From Planctomycetia bacterium (GTDB lineage Bacteria; Planctomycetota; Planctomycetia; Pirellulales; UBA1268): DNA of 11,870 nt. Position 1 is the stretch's first letter; each line of letters starts with the position of its first letter. The notes beneath the pieces are model-generated. The model had not been told where the DNA came from, made no database searches, and worked only from the letters and a program-made list of their open reading frames with translations. The position numbers and the translations under genes were made by a program. The stretch is taken from assembly GCA_009923125.1 (NCBI GenBank), contig RFUD01000027.1, forward strand, positions 1 through 11,870, written 5' to 3'. Positions 1 through 6,775 of the stretch are shown here, one piece after another.

Positions 1-684
1 GATCTGTGGCTCGGTCCCGCCGCCGAGCGGCCCTACACTGCTGGCTTTGCCCCGTACGACTGGCGGTTTTGGTGGGAGTTTGGCACCGGAGAAACGGGGA
101 ACTGGGGCTGCCACATCCTCGACATCCCGTTCTGGGCGCTCGACCTCGCGCACCCCGTGCGGGTGGCGGGCAGCGGACCCACGCCCGATCCGCAGCGGAC
201 GCCGACACAGCTCACGAGCCGGCTCGACTTTCCGGCACGCACGTCGGCTGCGGGCAAGACGCTGCCTGCCGTGAGCGTGCACTGGTATCAGGGCCTGCCG
301 CCGGTGCTCGCCGAGCGAGGCATCGATGCCACGATGGCTGACAAGAAAAACACGCTCTTCATCGGCACCGAGGGCATGCTGCTCTGCGGCTTCGAGAAGT
401 GGCTGCTTCTTCCCGAGGCGAAGTTCGCCGAGGTGAAGAGCCCACCGCAGACGCTCGCGCCGTCGCCGGGCTTCCGTCGGGAGTGGATCGACGCCTGCCG
501 TGGCGGTCAGCCCGCCAGCTGCAACTTCGATTACACGGGGCCGCTCTCCGAGAGCGTGCTGCTGGCGAACATCGCCTACCGCGTGCGCGGCGAGCTGGCC
601 TGGGACGCGGCCGCCATGAAGAGCGATCGGGCCGACGTGAACGCGCTCCTGCGCCGGGCCTACCGCACGGGCTGGGAGGTCTGA
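1..684 (+). CDS. Gfo/Idh/MocA family oxidoreductase, C-terminal part
   Basis: This is the last 227 codons of a gene that enters from the left edge in frame 1; the stop is TGA at 682-684. Near the visible start it reads WEFGTGETGNWGCHILD followed by IPFWALDL, the substrate-domain motif (G-x-G...GxH-xxD...WAL) typical of Gfo/Idh/MocA oxidoreductases in planctomycetes. The end, with 'GFRREWIDACRGG' and then 'NFDYTGPLSESVLLANIAYR', also matches the family's C-terminus. The Rossmann NAD(P)-binding domain and any Tat or Sec signal lie outside the window, so cofactor and substrate cannot be read. Family members usually oxidise or reduce sugars or cyclitols with NAD(P). The gene ends 1 nt before the stop of the convergent sulfatase gene. 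I am sure of the family; the substrate is unknown. Confidence 0.88.
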   Translation, partial: DLWLGPAAERPYTAGFAPYDWRFWWEFGTGETGNWGCHILDIPFWALDLAHPVRVAGSGPTPDPQRTPTQLTSRLDFPARTSAAGKTLPAVSVHWYQGLPPVLAERGIDATMADKKNTLFIGTEGMLLCGFEKWLLLPEAKFAEVKSPPQTLAPSPGFRREWIDACRGGQPASCNFDYTGPLSESVLLANIAYRVRGELAWDAAAMKSDRADVNALLRRAYRTGWEV

Positions 685-685
685 C

Positions 686-2173
686 TCAGCGGATCTTCCG
701 GTCGGGCAGGGCCGACCGGATGCCCTCGTCGAGCGGCATCGTGTCGGCGCCGGGCGTCAGTCCGTGTGCCATGAGCAGGGCCGAGAGCCGGCGTTCGAGA
801 TCGGCCCGCGTGGCCGCATGGCCAGGGTCGGCGGCGAGGTTCACGAGTTCGCCGGGGTCGGCGGCGAGGTCGTAGAGTTCGGGCAGATGCCGGTCGGGCG
901 TGCCGTCGCCGTGCGGATACCGCACGAACTTCCAGCCTTCGGTGCGGATGCCGCGGATGTTCGGCGTGTAGGGAAACTGCTTCTCGTAGTCGTATTCGTA
1001 CAGCCATTCCGTGCGCCACGGCGAGCCTGTGCCGGACAACAGTCCCAGCCACGAGCGGCCGTCGATGGCGTCGAGCGGCTTCGCACGGCAGGCGGCGAGG
1101 ATGCTCGGCGCGACGTCGGCCGTGAGCACCTGCTCGTGTACGACCCGGCCGGCCGGCAGTCCCGGACCGCGGGCGATGAGCGGGATGCGGATGCTCGGCT
1201 CGTGCATCGTCCGCTTGTCCACCATCCCGTGCTCCCCTTCGAGGAGCCCGTTGTCGCCCATGAAGACGACGAGCGTGTTGTCCCACTGATCCGTCGCCTC
1301 CAGGAAATCGACGAGCCGCCCCACGCTGTCGTCCACCGAGAGCACCGTGCCCCAGTAGGCGTGCACCATGTTCTCGAAGTCCCTGACGCCTTCCGGGCGC
1401 GTGTCGGGAAACGACTTCCGCCATTCGAACAGCGGGCCGTAGATGCCGTGCCATGTGGGGAGCCGCTCGCGAATCCAGTCGGGCTTGCCGTCGAGCTCGA
1501 ACGCACTGGCGGGATAGGGCACGCGGACGTCGTCGAAGGCATGCGCGTACTTGGGCTCGGGAACATAAAACGAGTGCGGCGCCTTCTGCCCGACGCACAG
1601 CGCCCAGGGCCCGCCGGCCTGCCGCCCTTTCAGCCAGTCCAGGGCGTAGTCGGTGACCACGGTCGTGTAGTACCCCTGCGGGGTCTCGCGGCGCTCGCCG
1701 TTGACGTTCCACTCGGTGTCGAAGTATTTCCCCTGGCCGGTGTGCGACACGAACCAGTCGAAGCCCTGCCGCGGGGAGTCGTTGTCCTCGCCCATGTGCC
1801 ACTTGCCGACATACGCCGTGGCGTAGCCCTGCTCGCGAAGCCGCCCGGGCCAGTGCGGCAGGGTGGCCGGCAGTTCCGTGAAGTTGTTGCGGACGCCGTG
1901 GCGATGGGCGTAGAGCCCGGTGAGGATGCTCGCCCGGCTCGGTGAGCAGAGTGACGTCGTACAAAAGGCGTTGGCAAACCGTACGCCCCCGGCCGCCAGG
2001 GCGTCGATCCGCGGCGTCTTCACGTGCTTCGACCCATGGCAGCCGAGCGCGTCGGGCCGCAGGTCGTCGCACAGGATGAAGAGCACGTTCGGAGCTCGTG
2101 GCGGCTCGGCAGCACGCGCGGCGGCCGGGAGCAGGCACAGGATCAGGCAGGCGGCGGCAAAGGGCCTCGGCAT
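686..2173 (-). CDS. secreted sulfatase (formylglycine-dependent, iduronate-2-sulfatase-like)
   Basis: The 495-residue product should hydrolyse sulfate esters, probably on a sulfated polysaccharide, outside the cytoplasm. The start at 2173 is chosen because it puts a signal peptide at the N-terminus (residues 1 to about 22, 'LILCLLPAAARAAE'); an earlier in-frame ATG at 2278 would overlap the upstream gene and bury this signal. Alkaline-phosphatase-fold sulfatase residues are all visible: Asp36-Asp37 in 'FILCDDLRPD', the C-S-P-S-R motif at Cys76-Arg80 (Cys76 becomes formylglycine), 'GKWHMG' with Lys124 and His126, Asp307-Asn308 in 'FMGDNG', and Lys320. The length is normal for the family. 'FILCDDLRPDALGCHG' and the overall layout resemble the iduronate-2-sulfatase group, but the true substrate cannot be read. 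It is the last gene of the minus-strand cluster, 28 nt after the PIN/TRAM gene. No Shine-Dalgarno sequence is visible. Confidence 0.93.
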   Translation of the reverse strand: MPRPFAAACLILCLLPAAARAAEPPRAPNVLFILCDDLRPDALGCHGSKHVKTPRIDALAAGGVRFANAFCTTSLCSPSRASILTGLYAHRHGVRNNFTELPATLPHWPGRLREQGYATAYVGKWHMGEDNDSPRQGFDWFVSHTGQGKYFDTEWNVNGERRETPQGYYTTVVTDYALDWLKGRQAGGPWALCVGQKAPHSFYVPEPKYAHAFDDVRVPYPASAFELDGKPDWIRERLPTWHGIYGPLFEWRKSFPDTRPEGVRDFENMVHAYWGTVLSVDDSVGRLVDFLEATDQWDNTLVVFMGDNGLLEGEHGMVDKRTMHEPSIRIPLIARGPGLPAGRVVHEQVLTADVAPSILAACRAKPLDAIDGRSWLGLLSGTGSPWRTEWLYEYDYEKQFPYTPNIRGIRTEGWKFVRYPHGDGTPDRHLPELYDLAADPGELVNLAADPGHAATRADLERRLSALLMAHGLTPGADTMPLDEGIRSALPDRKIR

Positions 2174-2187
2174 GGCGCGTTTCGGCG

Positions 2188-2203
2188 GACGCCACGCGGC
2201 GTC
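2188..2203 (-). promoter_or_regulatory. small perfect hairpin between PIN/TRAM stop and sulfatase start
   Basis: On the plus strand, gacgcc (2188-2193) and ggcgtc (2198-2203) form a perfect 6-bp GC-rich stem with a 4-nt loop. It overlaps the stop codon of the PIN/TRAM gene (2202-2204) and ends about 15 nt before the sulfatase start on the minus strand. No T-run follows, so it is not a classical terminator. It could slow ribosomes or adjust sulfatase translation, or be chance in GC-rich DNA. Confidence 0.3.
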
Positions 2204-3227
2204 AGGTGCGGGAGAATTCCGGCTTGGCGAAGACGAGCTTGCCGGCCGACGTCTGCAGCGTGCTCGTGACGCTCGCATGCACGAGCCGGCCGATCTGGTC
2301 GCGGCCGCCTTCCACCACGACCATCGTGCCGTCGTCGAGGTAGCCCACGCCCTGGCCCGCCCCCTCGCCCGGCTTCACGACCCGCACCTCCAGCGTATCC
2401 CCCGCCACGAACGCGGGCTTGAGGGCCACGGCCACCTCGTTGACGTTGACGGCCTGCACCGAACGGAAGCCTGCGATCTTGACCGAATTCGGGTCGTTCG
2501 TGAGGAGCCGCCCGCCCAGCTGGCGGGCCATGGCGACGATCCGCTGTTCATCCGATGCGTCGGCGTCCGCGTCGTCGGCGGGGGCGAGCACCTCGATGTC
2601 CACGGACTTGTTCTCGCGCAACCGCGCGAGCACGTCGAGGCCGCGCCGGCCACGCTGTCGCTGTTGACGGTCGGACGACTCCGCGGCCGCCTGCAGCTGG
2701 TCCACGACGAACGACGGCACGACGAACCGGCTCTGAAACAGCCCGGTCTTGGCGAGGTCGGCCACCCGGCCGTCGATGATGGCGCTGGCGTCGAGGATGT
2801 TGGGTCGCAGCCCCTTCACGTCGCGGGCGAACTCGACGTAGGGGATGAGGAACCGGAAGTCGTCACGGGTCTGGAGCAGGAGGCTCGTGCAGACGTAGCA
2901 CAGCAGCATGCCGAGGATGAGCGGCAGCCAGCGGGTGACCGGATGCTCGGGATCGGTCGGCAGGATCGGCGCGAGGGCGAGCGTCGCCACGTACGCGAGG
3001 AACACCCCCACGAGGAGGCCGAAGTAGACGGCAGTGATCACCGTGACGTCCTTCCGCCGCAGCGCGGAATCGACGCCGATCACCACCACGGGCACCGTGA
3101 TCATGCCGAGGAGGACGGCCCACGGGACCCACGCCGGCGACTCCTGCACCGCGGGGGTGTTGAACATCAGCACGGCGATTCCCACCGAAACCGCGACGAA
3201 GATGGCCCGCAGCGCGATGAGTGCCAT
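2202..3227 (-). CDS. membrane-anchored PIN/TRAM-domain protein (YacL-like)
   Basis: The 341-residue protein has four likely membrane segments (about residues 4-22, 32-52, 61-86 and 99-120), a PIN nuclease domain (about 140-265) and a C-terminal TRAM domain (about 272-335), the architecture of the Bacillus YacL family. The PIN domain opens with 'NILDASAIIDGRVADL' (Asp146, Asp152) and carries the family phrase 'RQRGRRGLDVL'. Acidic residues follow at Asp226 and at Asp245 in 'LLTNDPN'. The position usually read as Glu in 'VLEEL' is Asp176 here (VVDQL). An acidic stretch, ADDADADASDE, sits at about 217-227. PIN domains are Mg-dependent ribonucleases and TRAM binds RNA; the cellular target of YacL-like proteins is not well established. 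It starts 12 nt after the dNTPase stop, so it is probably co-transcribed with it. The start places the first membrane helix right at the N-terminus. Confidence 0.9.
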   Translation of the reverse strand: MALIALRAIFVAVSVGIAVLMFNTPAVQESPAWVPWAVLLGMITVPVVVIGVDSALRRKDVTVITAVYFGLLVGVFLAYVATLALAPILPTDPEHPVTRWLPLILGMLLCYVCTSLLLQTRDDFRFLIPYVEFARDVKGLRPNILDASAIIDGRVADLAKTGLFQSRFVVPSFVVDQLQAAAESSDRQQRQRGRRGLDVLARLRENKSVDIEVLAPADDADADASDEQRIVAMARQLGGRLLTNDPNSVKIAGFRSVQAVNVNEVAVALKPAFVAGDTLEVRVVKPGEGAGQGVGYLDDGTMVVVEGGRDQIGRLVHASVTSTLQTSAGKLVFAKPEFSRT

Positions 3228-3239
3228 GGCCGAAGTGTA

Positions 3240-4385
3240 TCAGAGGCGGCGGGCGCAATCCTGTTCGAGGAACCGGTCGGTCATCCCGGCGATGTAGTCG
3301 GCGGTGCTCCGGGGCACGCCGCAGTCGGCCGCACGGGCCCGGAACCGGACCGGCAGTTCGTCGGGATGATCGACGTACCACTGGAACAGGTCGGACAGCC
3401 TCCGCTGCACCGCCTTGCGGACGGTCATCACCCGCTCGCTGCGGTAGACCCGCTGGAACAGAAAAATCTCCAGCTGCTTCTTGGCGGCGGCCAGCGCGGC
3501 GCTGTGGGAGACGATCCGCACGCCGCGGACCCCGTCGCCGCCGTCGAACACGGCCCGCACCCGGGCGACCGAATCGACCTCCAGCCGGTCGATCGCCGCG
3601 CGGCTCTCAGCGACCACGTCGCCCACCTGGAGATCCACGAGCTGATGGAGCACCGCCCGTCGCAGCGCGCCCCCGCTGGAGCCGCCGGAGTGTTCGCGGG
3701 CCCGGGCGGCGGCCTCCGCGACGAGCGGCAGCTCGAGCAGTTCGTCCAGCGAGACCAGCCCCAGTTCGATCGCGTCGTCGGCGTCGTGCGTGTCGTAGGC
3801 GATCGAGTCGGCCGCATCCACGACCTGCGTCTCCAGCAGCGGTGCCGGAGCCCGGCCGTCCCGTTTGCGGGTGGCCTGTGCGTCGAGCACCTCCCGCGAC
3901 AGGTTGAGCCCCGGGAAACCCGCGGACCGGAACTCCAGCAGCTCCATGATGCGCAGCGCCTGCGCATTGTGGTTGAACCCGCCTTCCGCCGCGAGCAGTT
4001 CGGCGAGCGTGTCCTCGCCCGCGTGGCCGAGCGGGGGGTGGCCGATGTCGTGCCCCAGCGCCAGCGTCTCGACGAGATCCTCGTTCAGGGACAGGGCCCG
4101 GGCGAGCGTGCGGGCGATGCTCGTCACTTCGAGCGTGTGCGTGAGCCGGCTGCGATGGTAGTCGCCATGGTCGCCCGTGAAGACCTGCGTCTTGTGCGCC
4201 AGCCGACGGAAGGCCGCCGAATGGACGATCCGGTCGCGGTCGCGCTGGTAGGGCGCGCGGAACGGATGGGCGGGCTCGGGGTGCACGCGGCCGGCCGAAT
4301 CGGCCGAGTGCATCGCCCACGGGCCGAGGGTGTGCGCCTCGCGGAGCCGCCAGTCGGCGCGTGTCGCCCAGTCCGTCGCGGTCAT
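3240..4385 (-). CDS. dgt: HD-domain deoxynucleoside triphosphate triphosphohydrolase (dGTPase-like)
   Basis: The 381-residue protein belongs to the dGTPase/dNTPase family, which splits dNTPs into deoxynucleoside and triphosphate. Family landmarks are 'RDRIVHSAAFRRLAHKTQVF' (about residues 51-70), the first metal-ligand His83 in 'SRLTHTLEV', the HD pair His112-Asp113 in 'LGHDIGHPPLGHAGE', 'FNHNAQALRI', and Asp193 in 'AADSIAYDTHDADD', which completes the H-HD-D site. The length fits the shorter type-2 group of bacterial dNTPases. The start is taken at 4385 rather than the earlier 4424 because it forms an ATGA overlap with the stop of the HIT gene and drops an Arg-rich stretch. The overlap implies translational coupling. 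The symbol gives the family; substrate preference among dNTPs cannot be read. Confidence 0.93.
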   Translation of the reverse strand: MTATDWATRADWRLREAHTLGPWAMHSADSAGRVHPEPAHPFRAPYQRDRDRIVHSAAFRRLAHKTQVFTGDHGDYHRSRLTHTLEVTSIARTLARALSLNEDLVETLALGHDIGHPPLGHAGEDTLAELLAAEGGFNHNAQALRIMELLEFRSAGFPGLNLSREVLDAQATRKRDGRAPAPLLETQVVDAADSIAYDTHDADDAIELGLVSLDELLELPLVAEAAARAREHSGGSSGGALRRAVLHQLVDLQVGDVVAESRAAIDRLEVDSVARVRAVFDGGDGVRGVRIVSHSAALAAAKKQLEIFLFQRVYRSERVMTVRKAVQRRLSDLFQWYVDHPDELPVRFRARAADCGVPRSTADYIAGMTDRFLEQDCARRL

Positions 4386-4933
4386 GGCGGCCCCTCCGCG
4401 GCGGCGGCGACGAGCTGCTCCCACAGACTGTCGAGCGCCTGCGGCAGGACCCGCACGCCGGCCGTGGTGGGCATGAAGTTCACGTCACCGCTCCACCGGG
4501 GAACGATGTGCCAGTGGAGGTGGCCGGGCAGCCCGGCGCCCGCCACGCCGCCCAGATTCAGGCCCACGTTGAATCCCTGTGCCTGCATCGACCGTTCGAG
4601 CAGGCCGCACCAGCCGACGAGCTGATGCTGGAGGTCGAGCAGGGCGGCGTCGCCCAGATCGGCGAGCGCGGCGCGGTGGTCGAGCGGGGCGACGAGGAGG
4701 TGTCCGTTCGAGTAGGGAAACCGGTTGATCACCACGACGGCGTGAGGCGTCGTGCCCACGACGCCGAGGGCCCGGTGATCGGCTGGTGCGGCGGCCGCAG
4801 CCCGGCACAAAAAGCAGTCGCGATCGGCGCCCGGCCGCCAGGCTGCGGGCTCCACCTGTTCCCGGGGCGAACCCTTCTCGCGCCCCTGCACGTATCCCAG
4901 CCGCCACGGAGCCCAGAGTGTTTCGAACGCCAT
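4382..4933 (-). CDS. HIT-family nucleotide hydrolase or phosphorylase
   Basis: The 183-residue protein carries the histidine-triad signature His138-Leu-His140-Trp-His142 in 'GLPGHLHWHIVPRW', preceded by 'NRFPYSNGHLLVAP' (about residues 70-83). It begins 'FETLWAPWRLGYV', the N-terminal pattern of the bacterial HIT subgroup that includes mycobacterial Ap4A phosphorylase. A Cys40-x-x-Cys43 pair (CFLC) probably helps bind zinc, as in relatives. The likely role is cleavage of dinucleoside polyphosphates or other nucleotide conjugates in the cytoplasm; the exact substrate is inferred only. It is the first gene of the minus-strand cluster, diverges from scpA, and overlaps the dNTPase start by 4 nt. 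No Shine-Dalgarno sequence is seen. A weak -10-like box (TACGAT on the minus strand, 4945-4940) lies 6 nt before the ATG. Confidence 0.92.
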   Translation of the reverse strand: MAFETLWAPWRLGYVQGREKGSPREQVEPAAWRPGADRDCFLCRAAAAAPADHRALGVVGTTPHAVVVINRFPYSNGHLLVAPLDHRAALADLGDAALLDLQHQLVGWCGLLERSMQAQGFNVGLNLGGVAGAGLPGHLHWHIVPRWSGDVNFMPTTAGVRVLPQALDSLWEQLVAAAAEGPP

Positions 4934-4953
4934 GCGGGCATCGTACCGAAAAT

Positions 4954-5005
4954 GTGGGGCAAGCGTCTCGCTTGCCGCGCGTGGCGACCGGGACGGTCGC
5001 CCCAC
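4954..5005 (+). repeat. pair of dispersed palindromic hairpin repeats in the HIT/scpA divergent gap
   Basis: Two perfect hairpins lie back to back: ggcaagcg-tct-cgcttgcc (4958-4976) and ggcgaccg-gga-cggtcgcc (4983-5001), each an 8-bp stem with a 3-nt loop. An outer gtgggg (4954-4959) can pair with ccccac (5000-5005). The first copy, 'tgtggggcaagcgtctcgct' and onward, is plainly related to the 'tgtgggacaggcttcagcct' units at 6656-6765: same leader, same hairpin geometry, different stem bases. They sit in the only space available for the promoters of the two divergent genes. They look like members of a dispersed palindromic (REP-like) family. Confidence 0.75.
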
Positions 5006-5015
5006 TGGTTCGGCA

Positions 5016-5044
5016 TTGACATGGCTGGCGGCCCCGCGGCAAAT
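5016..5044 (+). promoter_or_regulatory. possible scpA promoter (TTGACA box)
   Basis: A perfect TTGACA lies at 5016-5021, and 17 nt downstream is gcaaat (5039-5044), a poor match to TATAAT (3 of 6). If used, transcription would begin near 5051, the preferred scpA start codon, giving a leaderless or nearly leaderless message. The evidence is one good box in GC-rich DNA, so this is tentative. Confidence 0.22.
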
Positions 5045-5050
5045 GGCCGC

Positions 5051-5815
5051 ATGGAATTCAAGGTCGCGACCGACGTCTTCTCCGGGCCGATGGACCTCCT
5101 GCTGTACCTCGTGAAGAAGCACGAGGTGGATGTCACGCAGGTGCCGATCGCCAGGATCGCCGAGGAGTTCGTGGCCTATCTCGACGTGCTCGAGGATCTG
5201 GCCATCGACCAGGTGGGCGAGTTCGTGGAACTCGCGAGCGTGCTCCTCGAGATCAAGGCCCGCGCGCTCGTGCCGCGGCCGGAGGAACAGCCGCAGGAGA
5301 CGGTGGAGCCGGTCCGCGAGGACCTCGTGCGCCGGCTGCTCGAGTACAAGCAATACCGCGATGCCGCCGTGATGCTCGAAGACCGGGCCCGGCAGTGGGA
5401 GCTGCGGTTTCCGCGGCTCGTGTCCGACGAGCCGGCCCGCAGCGCGGGTCCGGTCGAGGTGACGATCGGCGACGTGCAGGTGTGGGATCTCGTGGGGGCG
5501 ATGGCCCGCGTGTTGCGCAAGCGCGAGCGGAGGAAGCCCCGCCAGATCATCCAGGACGACACCCCGATCGAAGTCCACATCGAGCGGGTGGACGCCCTGG
5601 TGCACGACCGCGGAAGGGTCGCTTTCTCGGAGTTGCTCGATCCCGATATGCCGCGGAGCCGGCTGATGGGTATCTTTCTGGCGGTCCTCGAGCTCACGCG
5701 CCGAGGCAGGCTCTCGACGCGACAAGACAGGTTGTTCGACGAAATCTGGCTCGAACCACGGGAGACCGCCGCTGCGCCCGCCGCCCCGGTGAACCCGTTC
5801 CCAGCGACCCCATGA
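5051..5815 (+). CDS. scpA: segregation and condensation protein A (kleisin)
   Basis: ScpA is the kleisin that bridges the heads of SMC and binds ScpB in the bacterial condensin that compacts and segregates the chromosome. The 254-residue product starts 'MEFKVATDVFSGPMDLLLYL', the diagnostic ScpA N-terminus (usually F-x-GPLDLLL), and continues with 'KKHEVDVTQVPIARIAEEF' and 'ASVLLEIKARALVP' (about 62-75), then 'LLEYKQYRDAA' (97-106). The C-terminal winged-helix region that contacts SMC is at about 180-235 ('IFLAVLELTRRGRL'). The start at 5051 is preferred because family members begin about 9 residues before the F-x-GP motif; an in-frame ATG at 5021 would add ten residues. No Shine-Dalgarno is present for either. 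No scpB or smc is in the window. The stop overlaps the next start (ATGA), so the pair is probably one operon. Confidence 0.95.
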   Translation: MEFKVATDVFSGPMDLLLYLVKKHEVDVTQVPIARIAEEFVAYLDVLEDLAIDQVGEFVELASVLLEIKARALVPRPEEQPQETVEPVREDLVRRLLEYKQYRDAAVMLEDRARQWELRFPRLVSDEPARSAGPVEVTIGDVQVWDLVGAMARVLRKRERRKPRQIIQDDTPIEVHIERVDALVHDRGRVAFSELLDPDMPRSRLMGIFLAVLELTRRGRLSTRQDRLFDEIWLEPRETAAAPAAPVNPFPATP

Positions 5816-6651
5816 TCGACAACGCCCCCCTCCGCACCCTCGTCCACAAGGGGCTCACGATCGAGGGCTACTCGCGGGCCGCCGTGCAGAGCTACTGGCG
5901 GATCCCCGAACTCAAGCTGGGCTTCGACCTCGGCGCCCAGCCGTGGAGCTTCATGGCCACGAGCACGTGGTTTCTCACGCACACGCACCTCGATCACATC
6001 GCGGCGCTCCCTGTCTACGTGGCCCGGCGGCGGATGATGAAGATGGAGCCGCCCACGATCTACCTGCCCGAGACCGCCATCGAGCCGATCGAGAGGCTCT
6101 TGAAGGCGGTGAGCCGGCTCGACCGCGGTCGGCTCCCGTGCACGCTCCTGCCCGCCCGGCCGGGCGACGAGATCGAACTCTCGCGGGAGCACGTGGTGAC
6201 GGTGTCGGCCACCTGCCACACGCTTCCGAGCGTGGGCTTCGTCGTGTGGGAACGGCGGCGCAAGCTCAAGCACGAGTTTCAGGGACTGCCGGGCGACAAG
6301 ATCCGCGATCTGCGGCTCTCGGGAGTGGACGTGACGCACGAGGTGCGCACGCCGCTCGTGGCCTATCTCGGCGACAGTTCGCCGGAGGGCCTCGACCGCT
6401 GCCCGGCGATGTTCGAGGCCATGGTGTTGATCACGGAACTCACCTTCGTGGCACACGCGCACCGCAAGGAGAAAATCCACAAGTTCGGCCACATGCACCT
6501 CGACGACCTGCTCGCCCGCCGCGAGCGGTTCCGCAACGAGGTGATCATCGCCACCCACTTCTCCACGCGCTACACCGACGACCGCATCCGCCGGATCCTC
6601 GCCAAGAAGATCCCCGACATGCTCGACGGACGGTTGCACGTGTGGCTGTGA
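5812..6651 (+). CDS. RNase Z-like metallo-beta-lactamase-fold hydrolase
   Basis: The 279-residue protein has a full metallo-beta-lactamase metal site: His57-x-His59-x-Asp61-His62 (THTHLDHIAALP), His136 (ATCHTLPS), Asp188 (YLGDSS) and His249 in 'ATHFSTRY'. The 'HFSxRY' ending and the 'ITELTF...HMHLDDL' stretch before it (about 208-233) are the pattern of the tRNase Z branch, which cuts the 3' trailer from tRNA precursors. The N-terminus ('LTIEGYSRAAVQSYW') is not the usual RNase Z opening, and the flexible arm that grips tRNA is not obvious, so another phosphodiesterase role remains possible. The ATG overlaps the scpA stop by 4 nt. It is followed within about 10 nt by a hairpin array that may protect or end its transcript. 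Confidence 0.82.
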   Translation: MIDNAPLRTLVHKGLTIEGYSRAAVQSYWRIPELKLGFDLGAQPWSFMATSTWFLTHTHLDHIAALPVYVARRRMMKMEPPTIYLPETAIEPIERLLKAVSRLDRGRLPCTLLPARPGDEIELSREHVVTVSATCHTLPSVGFVVWERRRKLKHEFQGLPGDKIRDLRLSGVDVTHEVRTPLVAYLGDSSPEGLDRCPAMFEAMVLITELTFVAHAHRKEKIHKFGHMHLDDLLARRERFRNEVIIATHFSTRYTDDRIRRILAKKIPDMLDGRLHVWL

Positions 6652-6770
6652 CCCATGTGGGACAGGCTTCAGCCTGTCACCACAAGAGGCTTCAGCCTGT
6701 CATGCTCCCATGTGGGACAGGCTTCAGCCTGTCATGCTCCCATGTGGGACAGGCTTCAGCCTGTCATGCT
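6652..6770 (+). repeat. array of four palindromic repeats (gacaggcttcagcctgtc)
   Basis: Four copies of an 18-nt palindrome (8-bp stem gacaggct/agcctgtc, 2-nt loop) lie at 6661-6678, 6684-6701 (two mismatches in the left arm), 6716-6733 and 6748-6765. Copies 2, 3 and 4 are exactly 32 nt apart; copies 1 and 2 are 23 nt apart. The linker 'atgctcccatgtgg' is identical between copies 3 and 4. Because 32 is not a multiple of three, short reading frames here cycle through all three frames of the repeat, which argues against coding. The array begins right after the stop of the RNase Z-like gene, so it may act as 3'-end structure. Similar repeats recur through planctomycete genomes as far as I recall. 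Confidence 0.88.
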
Positions 6771-6775
6771 TCGCC

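Noticed and set aside
2174..2278. Longer N-terminus of the sulfatase from an ATG at 2278
   Set aside because: The extra 35 residues are Arg/Pro/Ser-rich, overlap the PIN/TRAM gene and would bury the clear signal peptide that begins at 2173.
1920..4625. A 901-codon plus-strand open frame across three minus-strand genes
   Set aside because: It is antisense to the sulfatase, PIN/TRAM and dNTPase genes, whose translations carry clear catalytic motifs. Its own translation is His/Arg/Gly/Asp-rich with no domain, as expected for the opposite frame in GC-rich DNA.
5176..6639. A 487-codon minus-strand open frame over scpA and the RNase Z-like gene
   Set aside because: Both plus-strand genes have complete family signatures; this frame is a compositional shadow of them.
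6652..6770. A CRISPR array, suggested by the 32-nt period
   Set aside because: The segments between the palindromes are identical or nearly so, not unique spacers; copy spacing is uneven at the left end and no cas gene is nearby.
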